From an uncultured Alphaproteobacteria bacterium (lineage in GTDB: Bacteria > Pseudomonadota > Alphaproteobacteria > HIMB59): 64,000 nucleotides of DNA. The translations under genes and the position numbers were made by a program. Where the stretch lies: contig CACLZM010000001.1 of assembly GCA_902611415.1 (NCBI GenBank), forward strand, positions 124,001 through 188,000, in the 5' to 3' direction. Shown here in pieces: positions 38,511 through 47,001 of this stretch; position 1 is the first letter of the stretch; every line of letters starts with the position of its first letter. The notes under the pieces were generated by a model. That model saw nothing but the letters and a program-made list of their open reading frames with translations, had not been told where the DNA came from and ran no database searches.

Positions 38511-39216
38511 TAATAATTTTTTTTTAGATACTCATGACTACTTAAAGAAAATTGCTACAGACATCATTATTCCAAATATTGGAAAACTTAGTGAAAATGA
38601 AGTTTCAACTAAAGATGATAATTCTAAAGTCACTACATATGATGTGATTATAGAGAATGAACTAATTAAATATTTTAAAAATATAGGATTTCCAAATATT
38701 ATATCTGAAGAAAGTAATTCTGAATTAACAAAAAAAAATGAATATTTGACCGTAGACCCAATTGATGGAACAAGAAATTTTATAAATGGTATTAATAAAG
38801 TTGCAATAATGATTTCATATATAAAATATACTCAATGTGAATTTGCTATAATATATGATCCTATTGGTGATATTTTTTATCATACACATAACAATTCAAT
38901 ATTTAAAAACCATGAGCAAATAAAGCCGCAAAATTATAGCAATCAAATTGGATTTTTGGGTGAACATGCTAAAATTTATTTTAAAGATATAATTACTTCT
39001 TACACAGAAAAAATAAGATCAAGATCAATTGGCTATGATGTAATTGAAGCTATAGAGGGTGAAAGATCTTTTTTAACTGTCTATGGATCAAAAATTTGGG
39101 ATTTATTTCCAGCTATGGGTTTTTTAAAACTATTAAATTTTGAAACAAATCTTCCAAATATGGAATTTGATTATTCAAAATTAGAAAAAAAAATAATTTT
39201 CTATGCCAACTTATAA
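38500..39216 (+). CDS. Inositol monophosphatase family phosphatase
   Basis: The 238-residue Mg-dependent phosphatase has the metal-binding VDPIDGTRNFINGI and the preceding acid cluster ISEESNSE, plus a WD motif in YGSKIWDLFPAMGF. Candidates are SuhB, HisN (histidinol phosphatase) or CysQ; the sequence alone does not decide. The C-terminal part is shorter than in SuhB (about 265), and the substrate-specificity region is not distinctive. It overlaps trkA by 11 bases and the following dehydrogenase by 14, so it belongs to this operon. Confidence 0.8.
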   Translation: MMIDNNFFLDTHDYLKKIATDIIIPNIGKLSENEVSTKDDNSKVTTYDVIIENELIKYFKNIGFPNIISEESNSELTKKNEYLTVDPIDGTRNFINGINKVAIMISYIKYTQCEFAIIYDPIGDIFYHTHNNSIFKNHEQIKPQNYSNQIGFLGEHAKIYFKDIITSYTEKIRSRSIGYDVIEAIEGERSFLTVYGSKIWDLFPAMGFLKLLNFETNLPNMEFDYSKLEKKIIFYANL

Positions 39217-40072
39217 TATTCTATTTGTTGGTCTTGGGAAAATGGGCTTCCATATGGCTGGATATTTATCCAAAAATCAAAATTTTAAACTTTTTGTATT
39301 TAATAGAACTAAATCAGTTGAAAATAAATGGAAAAAAAAATTTATAGCTGAAAGCTATAATTTTAAAAATGATATTAAATTTGACTTTATTATTTCTTGC
39401 TTAAAAGATGATCTTGCAGTTAATTCTTTTTTTAACAAGTTTATAAAAACTTCAAATTTTCACAAAAATTCAATTATTATTGATCACTCAACTATATCAC
39501 TAAGACAAATAAACTTACTTTCTAGGTTATTTAATCAAAGAAAAGTAAAATTTTTAGATGCTCCTATTACTGGTGGGGAAGAGGGTGCTAAAAAAGGCTC
39601 TTTATCAGTAATGGTTGGTGGAAATAAACCAAACTTTAACAAATCAAAAAGTATAATTTCCTCTTACTCTAAAAGTATAACACATATGGGGAAATTAGGT
39701 TCAGGTCAATTAACTAAATTTACTAATCAAATTTTAATTTGTGGTATTTTATACTCGATATCAGAGGCTTATCTTTTTAGTAAAAAAAATAATCTAGATC
39801 AAAAAAAAATTTTTAATGCTATAAAAAATGGCGCAGCTAATTCTTGGCAATTTACTAACAGGTATCCAACACTTACCAAAAATAAATTTAATTTTGGTTT
39901 TTCTACAGAATTAATGACCAAAGATTTAAAATATGTTTTACAACAAGCTAAAAAATCTAATTTAAATTTAAATCTTACAAAAAGTGTCTTTAAAAAATAT
40001 AAAAGTTTACAAAATACAATTTATAAAAAATATGATACTTCGAGTTTAGTTAAGTCATTTAATGATCGATGA
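39203..40072 (+). CDS. NAD(P)-dependent beta-hydroxyacid dehydrogenase (3-hydroxyisobutyrate dehydrogenase family)
   Basis: The 289-residue protein has the N-terminal Rossmann motif FVGLGKMGFHMAGYL, FNRTKS, the substrate-binding DAPITGGEEGAKKGSLSVM, and the catalytic lysine region GKLGSGQLTKFTNQI. The family includes 3-hydroxyisobutyrate, tartronate semialdehyde and succinic semialdehyde reductases; the substrate cannot be set here. It overlaps its neighbours on both sides (14 and 4 bases), so it is co-expressed with the phosphatase and the DNA glycosylase without an obvious pathway link. Confidence 0.85.
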   Translation: MPTYNILFVGLGKMGFHMAGYLSKNQNFKLFVFNRTKSVENKWKKKFIAESYNFKNDIKFDFIISCLKDDLAVNSFFNKFIKTSNFHKNSIIIDHSTISLRQINLLSRLFNQRKVKFLDAPITGGEEGAKKGSLSVMVGGNKPNFNKSKSIISSYSKSITHMGKLGSGQLTKFTNQILICGILYSISEAYLFSKKNNLDQKKIFNAIKNGAANSWQFTNRYPTLTKNKFNFGFSTELMTKDLKYVLQQAKKSNLNLNLTKSVFKKYKSLQNTIYKKYDTSSLVKSFNDR

Positions 40073-40656
40073 ATTATTGGAAAAAAGGTTGTACTTATTT
40101 ATTAAAGAATGACCCTGTTTTTAAACATTACTATAATCCAAATCATCAATTAAAAACAAATAAAAATAAATTTGACGTTTTATTTAAATCTATCTGTTCA
40201 CAGCAAATATCTGTTTCCGCTGCTATGTCTATTTATAAAAATTCTAAGAGTATAATTGGTCCTATAAATTTTAAAAATTTTAAAATAAATAAAAGTAAAA
40301 TAAAAAAATTACCATTAAGTAAGAATAAGAAAAAGTGTTTAAATTCACTTCTAAATAATTATAACTTAGTAACTGATATAAAGTTAAGCAATAGTAATTT
40401 TGAAAAAGTTAACAATAACTTAACTCAAATTTTTGGTATTGGTAAATGGACTGCTGAAATGTTTTCAATATTTTATTTAGGTTTGCCTAACATAATGCCA
40501 TTAGGAGACCTTGGTTTTATTAATGCCTATAAGAAATATTATAGAGATCAAAATTTAACTAAATTATCTTTTCATTCTAACAAATGGCGAAATTATTCAA
40601 CTATTGTAACATGGTATCTTTGGTCATCTTACGACTCTGAACCCTTATATTTATAA
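40069..40656 (+). CDS. DNA-3-methyladenine glycosylase II-like (HhH-GPD)
   Basis: The 195-residue protein is an AlkA-type base-excision glycosylase without the N-terminal domain of E. coli AlkA. It has SICSQQISVSAAMSIY, the helix-hairpin-helix FGIGKWTAEMF and the downstream catalytic-aspartate region MPLGDLGFINAYKKYY. Such enzymes remove alkylated purines from DNA. No Fe-S cysteines are present, which argues against Nth or MutY. It overlaps the preceding gene as ATGA and is the last gene of the run starting at ntrY. Confidence 0.85.
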   Translation: MNYWKKGCTYLLKNDPVFKHYYNPNHQLKTNKNKFDVLFKSICSQQISVSAAMSIYKNSKSIIGPINFKNFKINKSKIKKLPLSKNKKKCLNSLLNNYNLVTDIKLSNSNFEKVNNNLTQIFGIGKWTAEMFSIFYLGLPNIMPLGDLGFINAYKKYYRDQNLTKLSFHSNKWRNYSTIVTWYLWSSYDSEPLYL

Positions 40657-40715
40657 TTTTATCCTAAATTTAAAAAAAACAATTTAATCTTTAAAAAAGG
40701 AATCTATAAATATTT

Positions 40716-42218
40716 ATGCAATCCATTGTTGAATTTAAAAATATTTTTAAATCCTATCCCGGAGTTATAGCAAATGATGATGTATCCTTTAATATCAAAG
40801 AGCAATCTATTCATGCTATCTTAGGTGAAAATGGCGCTGGAAAGTCAACATTAGTAAAAATTTTATATGGTCATGTAAAACCTGACAGTGGTGAAATTTT
40901 AATAGATTCTGATTTAGCAATAATTAATTCTCCATCTACTGCTAAAAACTTAGGTATAAATATGGTTTTTCAACACTTCAGTTTATTTGAGTCACTTACT
41001 GTTGCTGAAAATTTAATTCTGGGTATGAATGAAAATATATCTTTAACTAAATTAAAAGATAATTCTAAGACAATTTGTGATAAGTACGGTTTTAACTTAA
41101 ATTTAAATTCTCCTATTAGCTCTCTTTCTGTTGGTCAGAGACAATCTGTAGAAATAGTTAGATCATTATTGAATAATCCAAAAATTCTTATTATGGACGA
41201 ACCAACTTCTGTTCTTACACCAGATGAAATTACTAAATTATTTAAAATTATAAAAAAACTAGTTAAAGACGGATTAACAGTAATTTTTATATCTCATAAA
41301 TTAGAAGAAATCATAAATCTGTCTGATTATGTAACAATTATGAGGAATGGAAAAGTAGTAAGTACAATTTCGACACAAAATGAAGATCCTGAAACCTTAG
41401 GATATAAAATGTTAGGCTACAAAGTGTCTAAAGCAAAACAGGTTAGCGACATTAATTTTTCTAAAGATATTTTTAATATTAAAAATTTATCAACTCAATC
41501 TAAAGATCCATTTACAATTAATTTAAATAAAATTGATTTAAATTTAAAAAAGGGACAAATTTTTGGCATAGCTGGAGTTGCAGGAAATGGCCAGAAAGAA
41601 TTAATGGAAATTTTACTTAATGAAAACGATTATGAATTTAGTGGAGACATTATTTTTAAAGATTTAAACATTAATAATCTATCTACATTTCAAAGAAAAT
41701 CTCTATCTATTTCATATGTTACAGAAGAAAGATTAGGCCACAGTGCAGTACCTGAGATGTCTTTATCTGAGAATATATTTTTAAGTATGAACCATAAAAG
41801 TGAATTTAAGAAAGGTGATTTTATAAACTTTGAAAAGATTAATTCTTATGCAAGTGATGTAATAAAAAATTTTAATGTTGATACTCCCTCTTATAATGTC
41901 AAAGCTGGTAAACTCTCTGGAGGAAATCTTCAAAAATTTATTATTGGAAGAGAAATTATGTCAAATCCTGAGCTATTAATTTTATCTCAACCTACATGGG
42001 GTATAGATGCAGGCTCTGAAGCATTTATTAAGAAAACAATAGTAGAATTATCACAAAAGGGAGTATCTATTATTATTATCTCACACGATTTAGATGAATT
42101 ACTTGAAGTATGTCACCAAATATCGGTTTTATATGAGGGGTCTTTATCAAATCCCTTAAATGTAAAGGATATAAATATCACCAAATTAGGCAAGTATATG
42201 GGTGGTCTTCTTGATTAA
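40716..42218 (+). CDS. BMP-type nucleoside ABC transporter, duplicated ATP-binding protein
   Basis: The 500-residue protein has two fused nucleotide-binding domains. The first has Walker A GENGAGKST, signature LSVGQRQSVEIVR and Walker B ILIMDEPTSVL. The second, from about residue 255, has the altered Walker A GVAGNGQKE and signature LSGGNLQKFIIGRE. This matches the sugar/nucleoside (RbsA/NupO-like) class that works with BMP-family binding proteins. A weak AAAAAGGAA precedes the ATG. It is the first gene of a four-gene operon (ATPase, two permeases, binding protein). Confidence 0.93.
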   Translation: MQSIVEFKNIFKSYPGVIANDDVSFNIKEQSIHAILGENGAGKSTLVKILYGHVKPDSGEILIDSDLAIINSPSTAKNLGINMVFQHFSLFESLTVAENLILGMNENISLTKLKDNSKTICDKYGFNLNLNSPISSLSVGQRQSVEIVRSLLNNPKILIMDEPTSVLTPDEITKLFKIIKKLVKDGLTVIFISHKLEEIINLSDYVTIMRNGKVVSTISTQNEDPETLGYKMLGYKVSKAKQVSDINFSKDIFNIKNLSTQSKDPFTINLNKIDLNLKKGQIFGIAGVAGNGQKELMEILLNENDYEFSGDIIFKDLNINNLSTFQRKSLSISYVTEERLGHSAVPEMSLSENIFLSMNHKSEFKKGDFINFEKINSYASDVIKNFNVDTPSYNVKAGKLSGGNLQKFIIGREIMSNPELLILSQPTWGIDAGSEAFIKKTIVELSQKGVSIIIISHDLDELLEVCHQISVLYEGSLSNPLNVKDINITKLGKYMGGLLD

Positions 42219-43263
42219 AGTACAATTAAGAGAGGATTACTCAAATTTAATATTTTATTTGTCGCCATTAGTTGCAGTTGCTTTAACTTTATTTTTTGGC
42301 TCCTTTATTTTTTTAATTTTGGATTTAAGTCCGATTGAGTCTTTTAAAATTTTTTTTATGAGTCCTATTTCAAATTCTTATGGTATTTCTGAACTGTTTG
42401 TAAAAGCCACACCACTTGCAATTATAGCTTTAGGATTATCTTATTGTTTTAAAAACAATATTTACAATATTGGAGCTGAAGGACAGCTAACAATGGGAGC
42501 AATATTTGGTGGCGGTATTGGACTTCTATTTAACGACTCGACAAGTGTTTTTTTACTTCCGTTAATGATTTTATTTGGTGCAATAGGAGGGGCATTTTGG
42601 GCAACTATACCTGCTATTCTTAAAACAAAATTTAATACAAATGAAATTTTAACTAGTTTGATGTTAACCTATGTGGCTCTTTTTATTCTAGATTATTTTG
42701 TTGTTGGTCCTTGGAAAGATCCTGCAGGATATGGTTTACCTAAATCGATGCCTTTTCCTGATGCAGGAAGACTACCTGTATTATTTGATGGCCTTCGTGT
42801 TCATATTGGTGTCTATTTTGCAATAATAATATGTTTTATAACTTATATTGTTTATAACAAAACATTATTTGGATTTAAACTTAAAGTCTCTGGCTTAAGT
42901 TCCAAAGCATCACAATATGCAGGTTTTAAATATAAAAATTTAATTTTTTATACTTTTATTATTAGTGGAGCATGCGCAGGATTAGCAGGTCTATTTGAGG
43001 TTTCAGGACCCATAGGTTTATTGTACAGAGATATTTCTCCTAATTATGGCTTTACTGCAATTATTGTTGCATTTTTGGGTAGATTGAACCCTTTTGGTAT
43101 AATCTTATCCTCTTTACTAATTGCATTAACTTATTTAGGAGCCGAGGATGCACAACTATTTCTTAAAATACCATCTGCAGTAGGTTTTGTTTTCCAGGGT
43201 TTAGTTCTATTCTTTTTGCTAGGCACAGATTTTTTAAATAAATATAGGGTGTTTATTAAATGA
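42202..43263 (+). CDS. BMP-type nucleoside ABC transporter permease (first)
   Basis: The 353-residue inner-membrane permease has about nine or ten hydrophobic segments. Family landmarks are ATPLAIIALGLSYCFKNN, YNIGAEGQLTMGAIFGG, TKFNTNEILTSLMLTYVALF and SGACAGLAGLFEVSGPIG. It corresponds to NupP/YufP-type permeases. The listed start is the GTG at 42202 within the ATPase gene; a TTG at 42211 is an alternative. It overlaps the second permease by 4 bases as ATGA. Confidence 0.92.
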   Translation: MVFLIKVQLREDYSNLIFYLSPLVAVALTLFFGSFIFLILDLSPIESFKIFFMSPISNSYGISELFVKATPLAIIALGLSYCFKNNIYNIGAEGQLTMGAIFGGGIGLLFNDSTSVFLLPLMILFGAIGGAFWATIPAILKTKFNTNEILTSLMLTYVALFILDYFVVGPWKDPAGYGLPKSMPFPDAGRLPVLFDGLRVHIGVYFAIIICFITYIVYNKTLFGFKLKVSGLSSKASQYAGFKYKNLIFYTFIISGACAGLAGLFEVSGPIGLLYRDISPNYGFTAIIVAFLGRLNPFGIILSSLLIALTYLGAEDAQLFLKIPSAVGFVFQGLVLFFLLGTDFLNKYRVFIK

Positions 43264-44129
43264 GTATTGAATTAATTATAGGTATTTTAAATATAGTTTT
43301 AATCTCTACAACGCCTCTTGTTTTTGCTGGTATTGGCGAGTTGGTTACTGAAAAAAGTGGCGTACTCAATCTAGGATTAGAGGGATTGATGTTAGTTGGA
43401 GCAGTAACAGGATTTATTACTTTAGTTTTAACTGGTAATTATTTTTATTCCTTATTTTTATCAATAATATCTGGAGTAATTTTATCAGGAATATTTGCTT
43501 TTCTAGTTTTAAACCTTATGACTAACCAAATAGCAACTGGATTAGCATTAACTATTTTTGGTATTGGCTTAAGTGCAATGCTTGGTAAAAAATTTGCTGG
43601 AACACCCATAGATGGATTAAATCCTTACTATTTCATAGTGATTTCTTTTTTGTTGGTGTTTTTAGTAGGTTATTTCTTATCAAAGACAAAATCTGGACTT
43701 ATCGTAAGAGCAGTTGGCGAAAATCATAACTCAGCTTATGCGTTGGGATATAACGTTATAAAAACAAGATATTTAACGATTATATTTGGTGGTGTTATGA
43801 GCTCTCTAGCAGGTTACTACATATCCATTTGTTATGCACCAATGTGGCAGGAGGGAATGACTGCCGGTAGAGGTTGGATAGCCCTAGCTTTAGTTGTTTT
43901 TGCAACTTGGAAACCTTGGAGACTATTAGTTGGTGCTTATATCTTTGGAGGCGTAGCTATTATGCAAATGAACCTACAAGCTATAGGTGTAAAATTACCC
44001 GGTCAATTTTTTAACATGATGCCCTATATTGCTACTTTAATAGTCTTAGTATTTATTTCATCAAATAAGGTAAGATTAAAACTTAGTGCTCCATCTTGTC
44101 TGAATATACCTTATGAAAAAAATTCATAA
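43260..44129 (+). CDS. BMP-type nucleoside ABC transporter permease (second)
   Basis: The 289-residue permease pairs with the previous one. Landmarks are TTPLVFAGIGELVTEKSGV, LNLGLEGLMLVGAVTGF, AVGENHNSAYALGYNV and TAGRGWIALALVVFATWKP, as in NupQ/YufQ-type proteins. It has about eight membrane segments. A 91-base gap with a hairpin separates it from the binding-protein gene. Confidence 0.92.
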   Translation: MSIELIIGILNIVLISTTPLVFAGIGELVTEKSGVLNLGLEGLMLVGAVTGFITLVLTGNYFYSLFLSIISGVILSGIFAFLVLNLMTNQIATGLALTIFGIGLSAMLGKKFAGTPIDGLNPYYFIVISFLLVFLVGYFLSKTKSGLIVRAVGENHNSAYALGYNVIKTRYLTIIFGGVMSSLAGYYISICYAPMWQEGMTAGRGWIALALVVFATWKPWRLLVGAYIFGGVAIMQMNLQAIGVKLPGQFFNMMPYIATLIVLVFISSNKVRLKLSAPSCLNIPYEKNS

Positions 44130-44182
44130 GGTTATCCACTGTAATTTTTTCTAATATATAACGAATCTTTATTTTTATTATA

Positions 44183-44202
44183 TAAATCTACTAACAGATT
44201 TA
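44183..44202 (+). promoter_or_regulatory. Small hairpin before the BMP-binding-protein gene
   Basis: TAAATCT (44183-44189) and AGATTTA (44196-44202) form a 7-bp stem with a 6-base loop (ACTAAC). It lies 18 bases upstream of the binding-protein ATG, in the only sizeable gap of the transporter operon. It could protect a shorter mRNA encoding the binding protein, which must be made in excess over the membrane subunits. It has no T-run, so it does not look like a terminator. Confidence 0.35.
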
Positions 44203-44220
44203 ATTATTAGGGAAATTAAA

Positions 44221-45327
44221 ATGAAAAAACAATCATTGGTATTAGTAGTAATTGCAGCCATTGTAGTAATCGCAGGCATTTTTTTTATTACTAATCAAAA
44301 TATACAAAAAGACGTTTCAGATGACCAAAAAAAGATAGGTTTTATCTATATCGGACCACCTGGAGATCATGGCTGGACTTATATGCATGATGTTGGTAGA
44401 CAATACTTAGAGAAAGAACTTGGTGACTCCGTTTCAACTACTTATATAGAAAATGTTCCAGAAAATGCTGATGCTGTTAGATCAATTAGAAAGCTTGCAG
44501 AGTCTGGACATGATTTGATATTTACTACTTCTTTCAACTATATGGACCAAACTTTAGAGGTTGCAAGTGAATTTCCTGACGTAAAATTTGAGCACGCAAC
44601 TGGTTTTAAAAGGGCTGATAATGTTTCTACATATTCAGCAAGGTTTTATGAAGGTAGGACAGTTATAGGTCATATTGCGGGTAAAATGACAAAAACAAAT
44701 ACTATCGGCTATATAGTATCTTTCCCTATTCCTGAGGTTATCAGAGGAATAAATGCGTTTTATTTAGCAGCCTCAAAAGTTAACCCAGATGTTAAGATAA
44801 AAATAATTTGGGTATATTCTTGGTACGATCCTGGTAAAGAGGCAGATGCAGCAAATACTCTTATTAATCAAGGAGCTGATATAATTGTTCAACATACAGA
44901 CTCGTATGCACCATGTCAGGCAGCTGAAAAAGCTGGTGTTCTTGCTTTTGGACAAGCTTCAAATCAAGAGGCATTTTGCCCAAATGCTCACATGACAGCA
45001 ATAGAGGACATTTGGGGCCCATACTATGCAGCTAAAGCACAAGCGGTTGTTGACGGTACATGGTCCTCCGAAGATACATGGCAAGGGTTTAAGGACGGTA
45101 TGGTAGAAATGTCACCTTATAATGAGAAATTACTATCATCAGATTTAATAGCTGAAGCAAAAGCGATAGAAGAGGGAATTGAAAATGGCACTATTCACTC
45201 TTTTGAGGGACCTATTTACAATCAAGCTGGAGAACTAGTTGTTAAAGAGGGCGAAGTTGCTGACGATGGTATGTTGGCCTCTATGATGTTCTATGTACAA
45301 GGTATAGACGGAGAGGTGCCTCAATAG
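44221..45327 (+). CDS. BMP family ABC transporter substrate-binding protein
   Basis: The 368-residue protein has an N-terminal hydrophobic segment (LVLVVIAAIVVIAGIFFI, residues 6-23) without a lipobox cysteine, so it may remain as an uncleaved anchor or be cleaved atypically. The rest matches the BMP/Med/PnrA fold: GFIYIGPPGDHGWTYMHDVG, DLIFTTSFNYMDQTLEVA, YEGRTVIGHIAGKMTKTNT, WYDPGKEADAANTLI and VQHTDSYAPCQAA. The family binds purine nucleosides. A good AGGGAA site precedes the ATG. The coding sequence is richer in G+C than its neighbours, as expected of a highly expressed gene. Confidence 0.92.
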   Translation: MKKQSLVLVVIAAIVVIAGIFFITNQNIQKDVSDDQKKIGFIYIGPPGDHGWTYMHDVGRQYLEKELGDSVSTTYIENVPENADAVRSIRKLAESGHDLIFTTSFNYMDQTLEVASEFPDVKFEHATGFKRADNVSTYSARFYEGRTVIGHIAGKMTKTNTIGYIVSFPIPEVIRGINAFYLAASKVNPDVKIKIIWVYSWYDPGKEADAANTLINQGADIIVQHTDSYAPCQAAEKAGVLAFGQASNQEAFCPNAHMTAIEDIWGPYYAAKAQAVVDGTWSSEDTWQGFKDGMVEMSPYNEKLLSSDLIAEAKAIEEGIENGTIHSFEGPIYNQAGELVVKEGEVADDGMLASMMFYVQGIDGEVPQ

Positions 45328-45341
45328 AATAAAATAAATAT

Positions 45342-45767
45342 TTAATCTTGTTCCCAAGGAAAAACAAGCCAGTCTTTATCTTTAAAATCATATAAATGAA
45401 GATCGGCTTGTTTTTTTCCTGAAGTCTTAGCATACAAAACAACAAACTTTGAATTTGGCATCATATCTTTAACTATTTTTGCTGTGTCACCGCTGTCAAC
45501 TAAATCATCAATTACAACCAGTTTTTTCTCAGACTTAATTCTTTTAAAAATCTTAATATCAGTATTTTTTTTCCTGTCTGAGTAAGTTTTAAGAGCAATA
45601 ACATCAATATCCTGAATTCCTAAGTAATTAGCAATAATAGAACCAGGAATGAGGCCACCCCTAGATATGAGAATTAGTTTTTTAGGTTTATATTTTTTTT
45701 TTATTAATTTTGCTAATTTTATACAATCAGTATGTATATCGTGATAGCTTAAAAAAACCTGTTTCAT
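45342..45767 (-). CDS. gpt: Xanthine-guanine phosphoribosyltransferase
   Basis: The 141-residue type I phosphoribosyltransferase closely resembles E. coli Gpt in layout: ILISRGGLIPGSIIANYLGI, the PRPP loop VVIDDLVDSGDTAKIV and FVVLYAKTSGKKQADLHL, ending in a Trp-Pro-Trp stretch. It converts xanthine, guanine or hypoxanthine with PRPP to the nucleotide. Convergent placement 14 bases after the nucleoside transporter suggests a purine salvage unit. It is divergent from the next gene with only 23 bases between starts. Confidence 0.9.
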   Translation of the reverse strand: MKQVFLSYHDIHTDCIKLAKLIKKKYKPKKLILISRGGLIPGSIIANYLGIQDIDVIALKTYSDRKKNTDIKIFKRIKSEKKLVVIDDLVDSGDTAKIVKDMMPNSKFVVLYAKTSGKKQADLHLYDFKDKDWLVFPWEQD

Positions 45768-45790
45768 TCAAGGATTATAATAAAATTAAA

Positions 45791-46618
45791 ATGAAAAGCA
45801 ATTTAGCTATATTGAGTTCAGACCAAAAATCAATTGACTTTATAAAAAAAAATAAACTATCAAGCACACTTAATCTATATGCTAATAGTTCAAGGAATAT
45901 TGAGGTAGCACAGATATTTGCTGAGACGCATAATTTTAAAAAATATTACGGTGCTTATGAAGATCTTATTAAAGACAAAAGCGTAGATTTCGTTTTAAAT
46001 TTTTTACCTTCTAGCATAAAGTTTGAATACATTTATCTTTGTCTAAAAAATAATATTAAAGTTATAACTGATTATCCAATTGTAAGTAGTTTAAATGACT
46101 TAAAATATTATAACAAATTGGTCAACTCAAAATTAATTGATAACCTTTTTTTAATTGACGAAACAAATATAAAAAAACTATACGAGGATTCATTAAAACA
46201 AAATATTATTAATTACACAAAATCTTTTAAGGATCTTAATAAATTTGAGAATAGTTTATATAGTAAAGATGTTTTGTTTGAATTATGCCCAGAGCTTTTT
46301 TACTTAATTTATCAATATCGTGAAAAAAAAATATCAATTCTCAAAAATGATAAAATTCTTGATAAGATTACTAAAAAATTAACTAACTTTAAGTGCAGTA
46401 TTGAAATTAATGGTAATTTAAAAATTAATGTTACTCTAACTAGTAATTCAGATAATAATTTAAGCAATTTAGACAAACAAAAGGAATTTATGCCCAATAT
46501 GATGATATATAACCTCAAAGATCTAAATTCTTTTGTAAATTCAAAAAATTCTTTTGAAAATTTATCTATTTTTACATATTATCCGTACAAATTATTTCAA
46601 GAGGTTCTTTATGAGTGA
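45791..46618 (+). CDS. Degenerate Gfo/Idh/MocA-like protein
   Basis: The 275-residue protein has the alternating pattern of a Gfo/Idh/MocA N-terminal domain: a first strand MKSNLAILSS, then IEVAQIFAETHNFKKYYGAYEDLI, DKSVDFVLNFLPS, YIYLCLKNNIKVITDYPI. The glycine-rich NAD loop after strand 1 is missing, and the usual EKP reads DYP, so it is probably not an active dehydrogenase. The C-terminal half is not recognisable. I chose the ATG at 45791; the frame is open 27 codons further into the divergent gpt. It overlaps the next gene by 8 bases. The role is unknown. Confidence 0.55.
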   Translation: MKSNLAILSSDQKSIDFIKKNKLSSTLNLYANSSRNIEVAQIFAETHNFKKYYGAYEDLIKDKSVDFVLNFLPSSIKFEYIYLCLKNNIKVITDYPIVSSLNDLKYYNKLVNSKLIDNLFLIDETNIKKLYEDSLKQNIINYTKSFKDLNKFENSLYSKDVLFELCPELFYLIYQYREKKISILKNDKILDKITKKLTNFKCSIEINGNLKINVTLTSNSDNNLSNLDKQKEFMPNMMIYNLKDLNSFVNSKNSFENLSIFTYYPYKLFQEVLYE

Positions 46619-46913
46619 AAATATTACATTCGCAGTATCAGGTTCTGAAACTTATTATCACAAGGATTGGTTAAAATCTAAAGGTTTCAAATGGATTGCA
46701 TCTTCAAAAAAATGGGAAAAACTAAATATATTAGAGATTGAGGCAGATCAATTATCAGAATATTGCAGAGAGTTCGGACTTTATTACGAAAGATCAGATA
46801 AAGGCATGCCAAAATTTGATTATGAGAGTTACTTATGGGATGGCAATATTCCAGATAAATCTATTTGGTATGAGGAAAAGAGTCTTCCAAATTCAACAAA
46901 CAAAGAAGATTAG
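46611..46913 (+). CDS. Small protein with a DUF5710-like lysine/tryptophan motif
   Basis: The 100-residue protein starts at the ATG at 46611, preceded by AAGAGG 5-6 bases upstream, the best ribosome binding site in this neighbourhood. The centre reads HKDWLKSKGFKWIASSKKWE, which resembles the short KxLGxxWDxxxKxW domain (DUF5710) found alone or attached to DNA-processing enzymes. The C terminus is acidic and rich in Trp/Tyr. There are no membrane segments or signal peptide. It overlaps the Gfo-like gene and probably shares its transcript. The function is unknown. Confidence 0.6.
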   Translation: MSENITFAVSGSETYYHKDWLKSKGFKWIASSKKWEKLNILEIEADQLSEYCREFGLYYERSDKGMPKFDYESYLWDGNIPDKSIWYEEKSLPNSTNKED

Positions 46914-46999
46914 TGAATTAAAACTGAAAATATTCCATAAAAAAAGAAAATCAAAGCTATTACTAAAGCAAAATAATACGGTGCTTTGTTTCTGTTCAT
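46910..46999 (-). CDS. Possible 29-residue membrane microprotein
   Basis: On the minus strand an ATG at 46999 opens 29 codons ending in TAA (46910-46912), and it fills almost exactly the gap between the two flanking plus-strand genes. The product has a short polar start (MNRNKAPYY) followed by an all-hydrophobic run, FALVIALIFFFYGIFSVLI, that could span a membrane. No Shine-Dalgarno sequence is visible, and AT-rich DNA makes hydrophobic frames by chance. This is a candidate only. Confidence 0.25.
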   Translation of the reverse strand: MNRNKAPYYFALVIALIFFFYGIFSVLIH

Positions 47000-47001
47000 A
47001 A

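Noticed and set aside
44130-44220. Purine riboswitch before the BMP binding-protein gene
   Set aside because: The stretch is short and contains only one 7-bp hairpin; the three-way junction and conserved loops of a purine aptamer are absent.
46738-47001. An 87-codon plus-strand frame overlapping the 100-residue protein gene and the following gap
   Set aside because: Its first two thirds overlap a better-supported gene with a strong ribosome binding site, and its translation has no coherent domain pattern.
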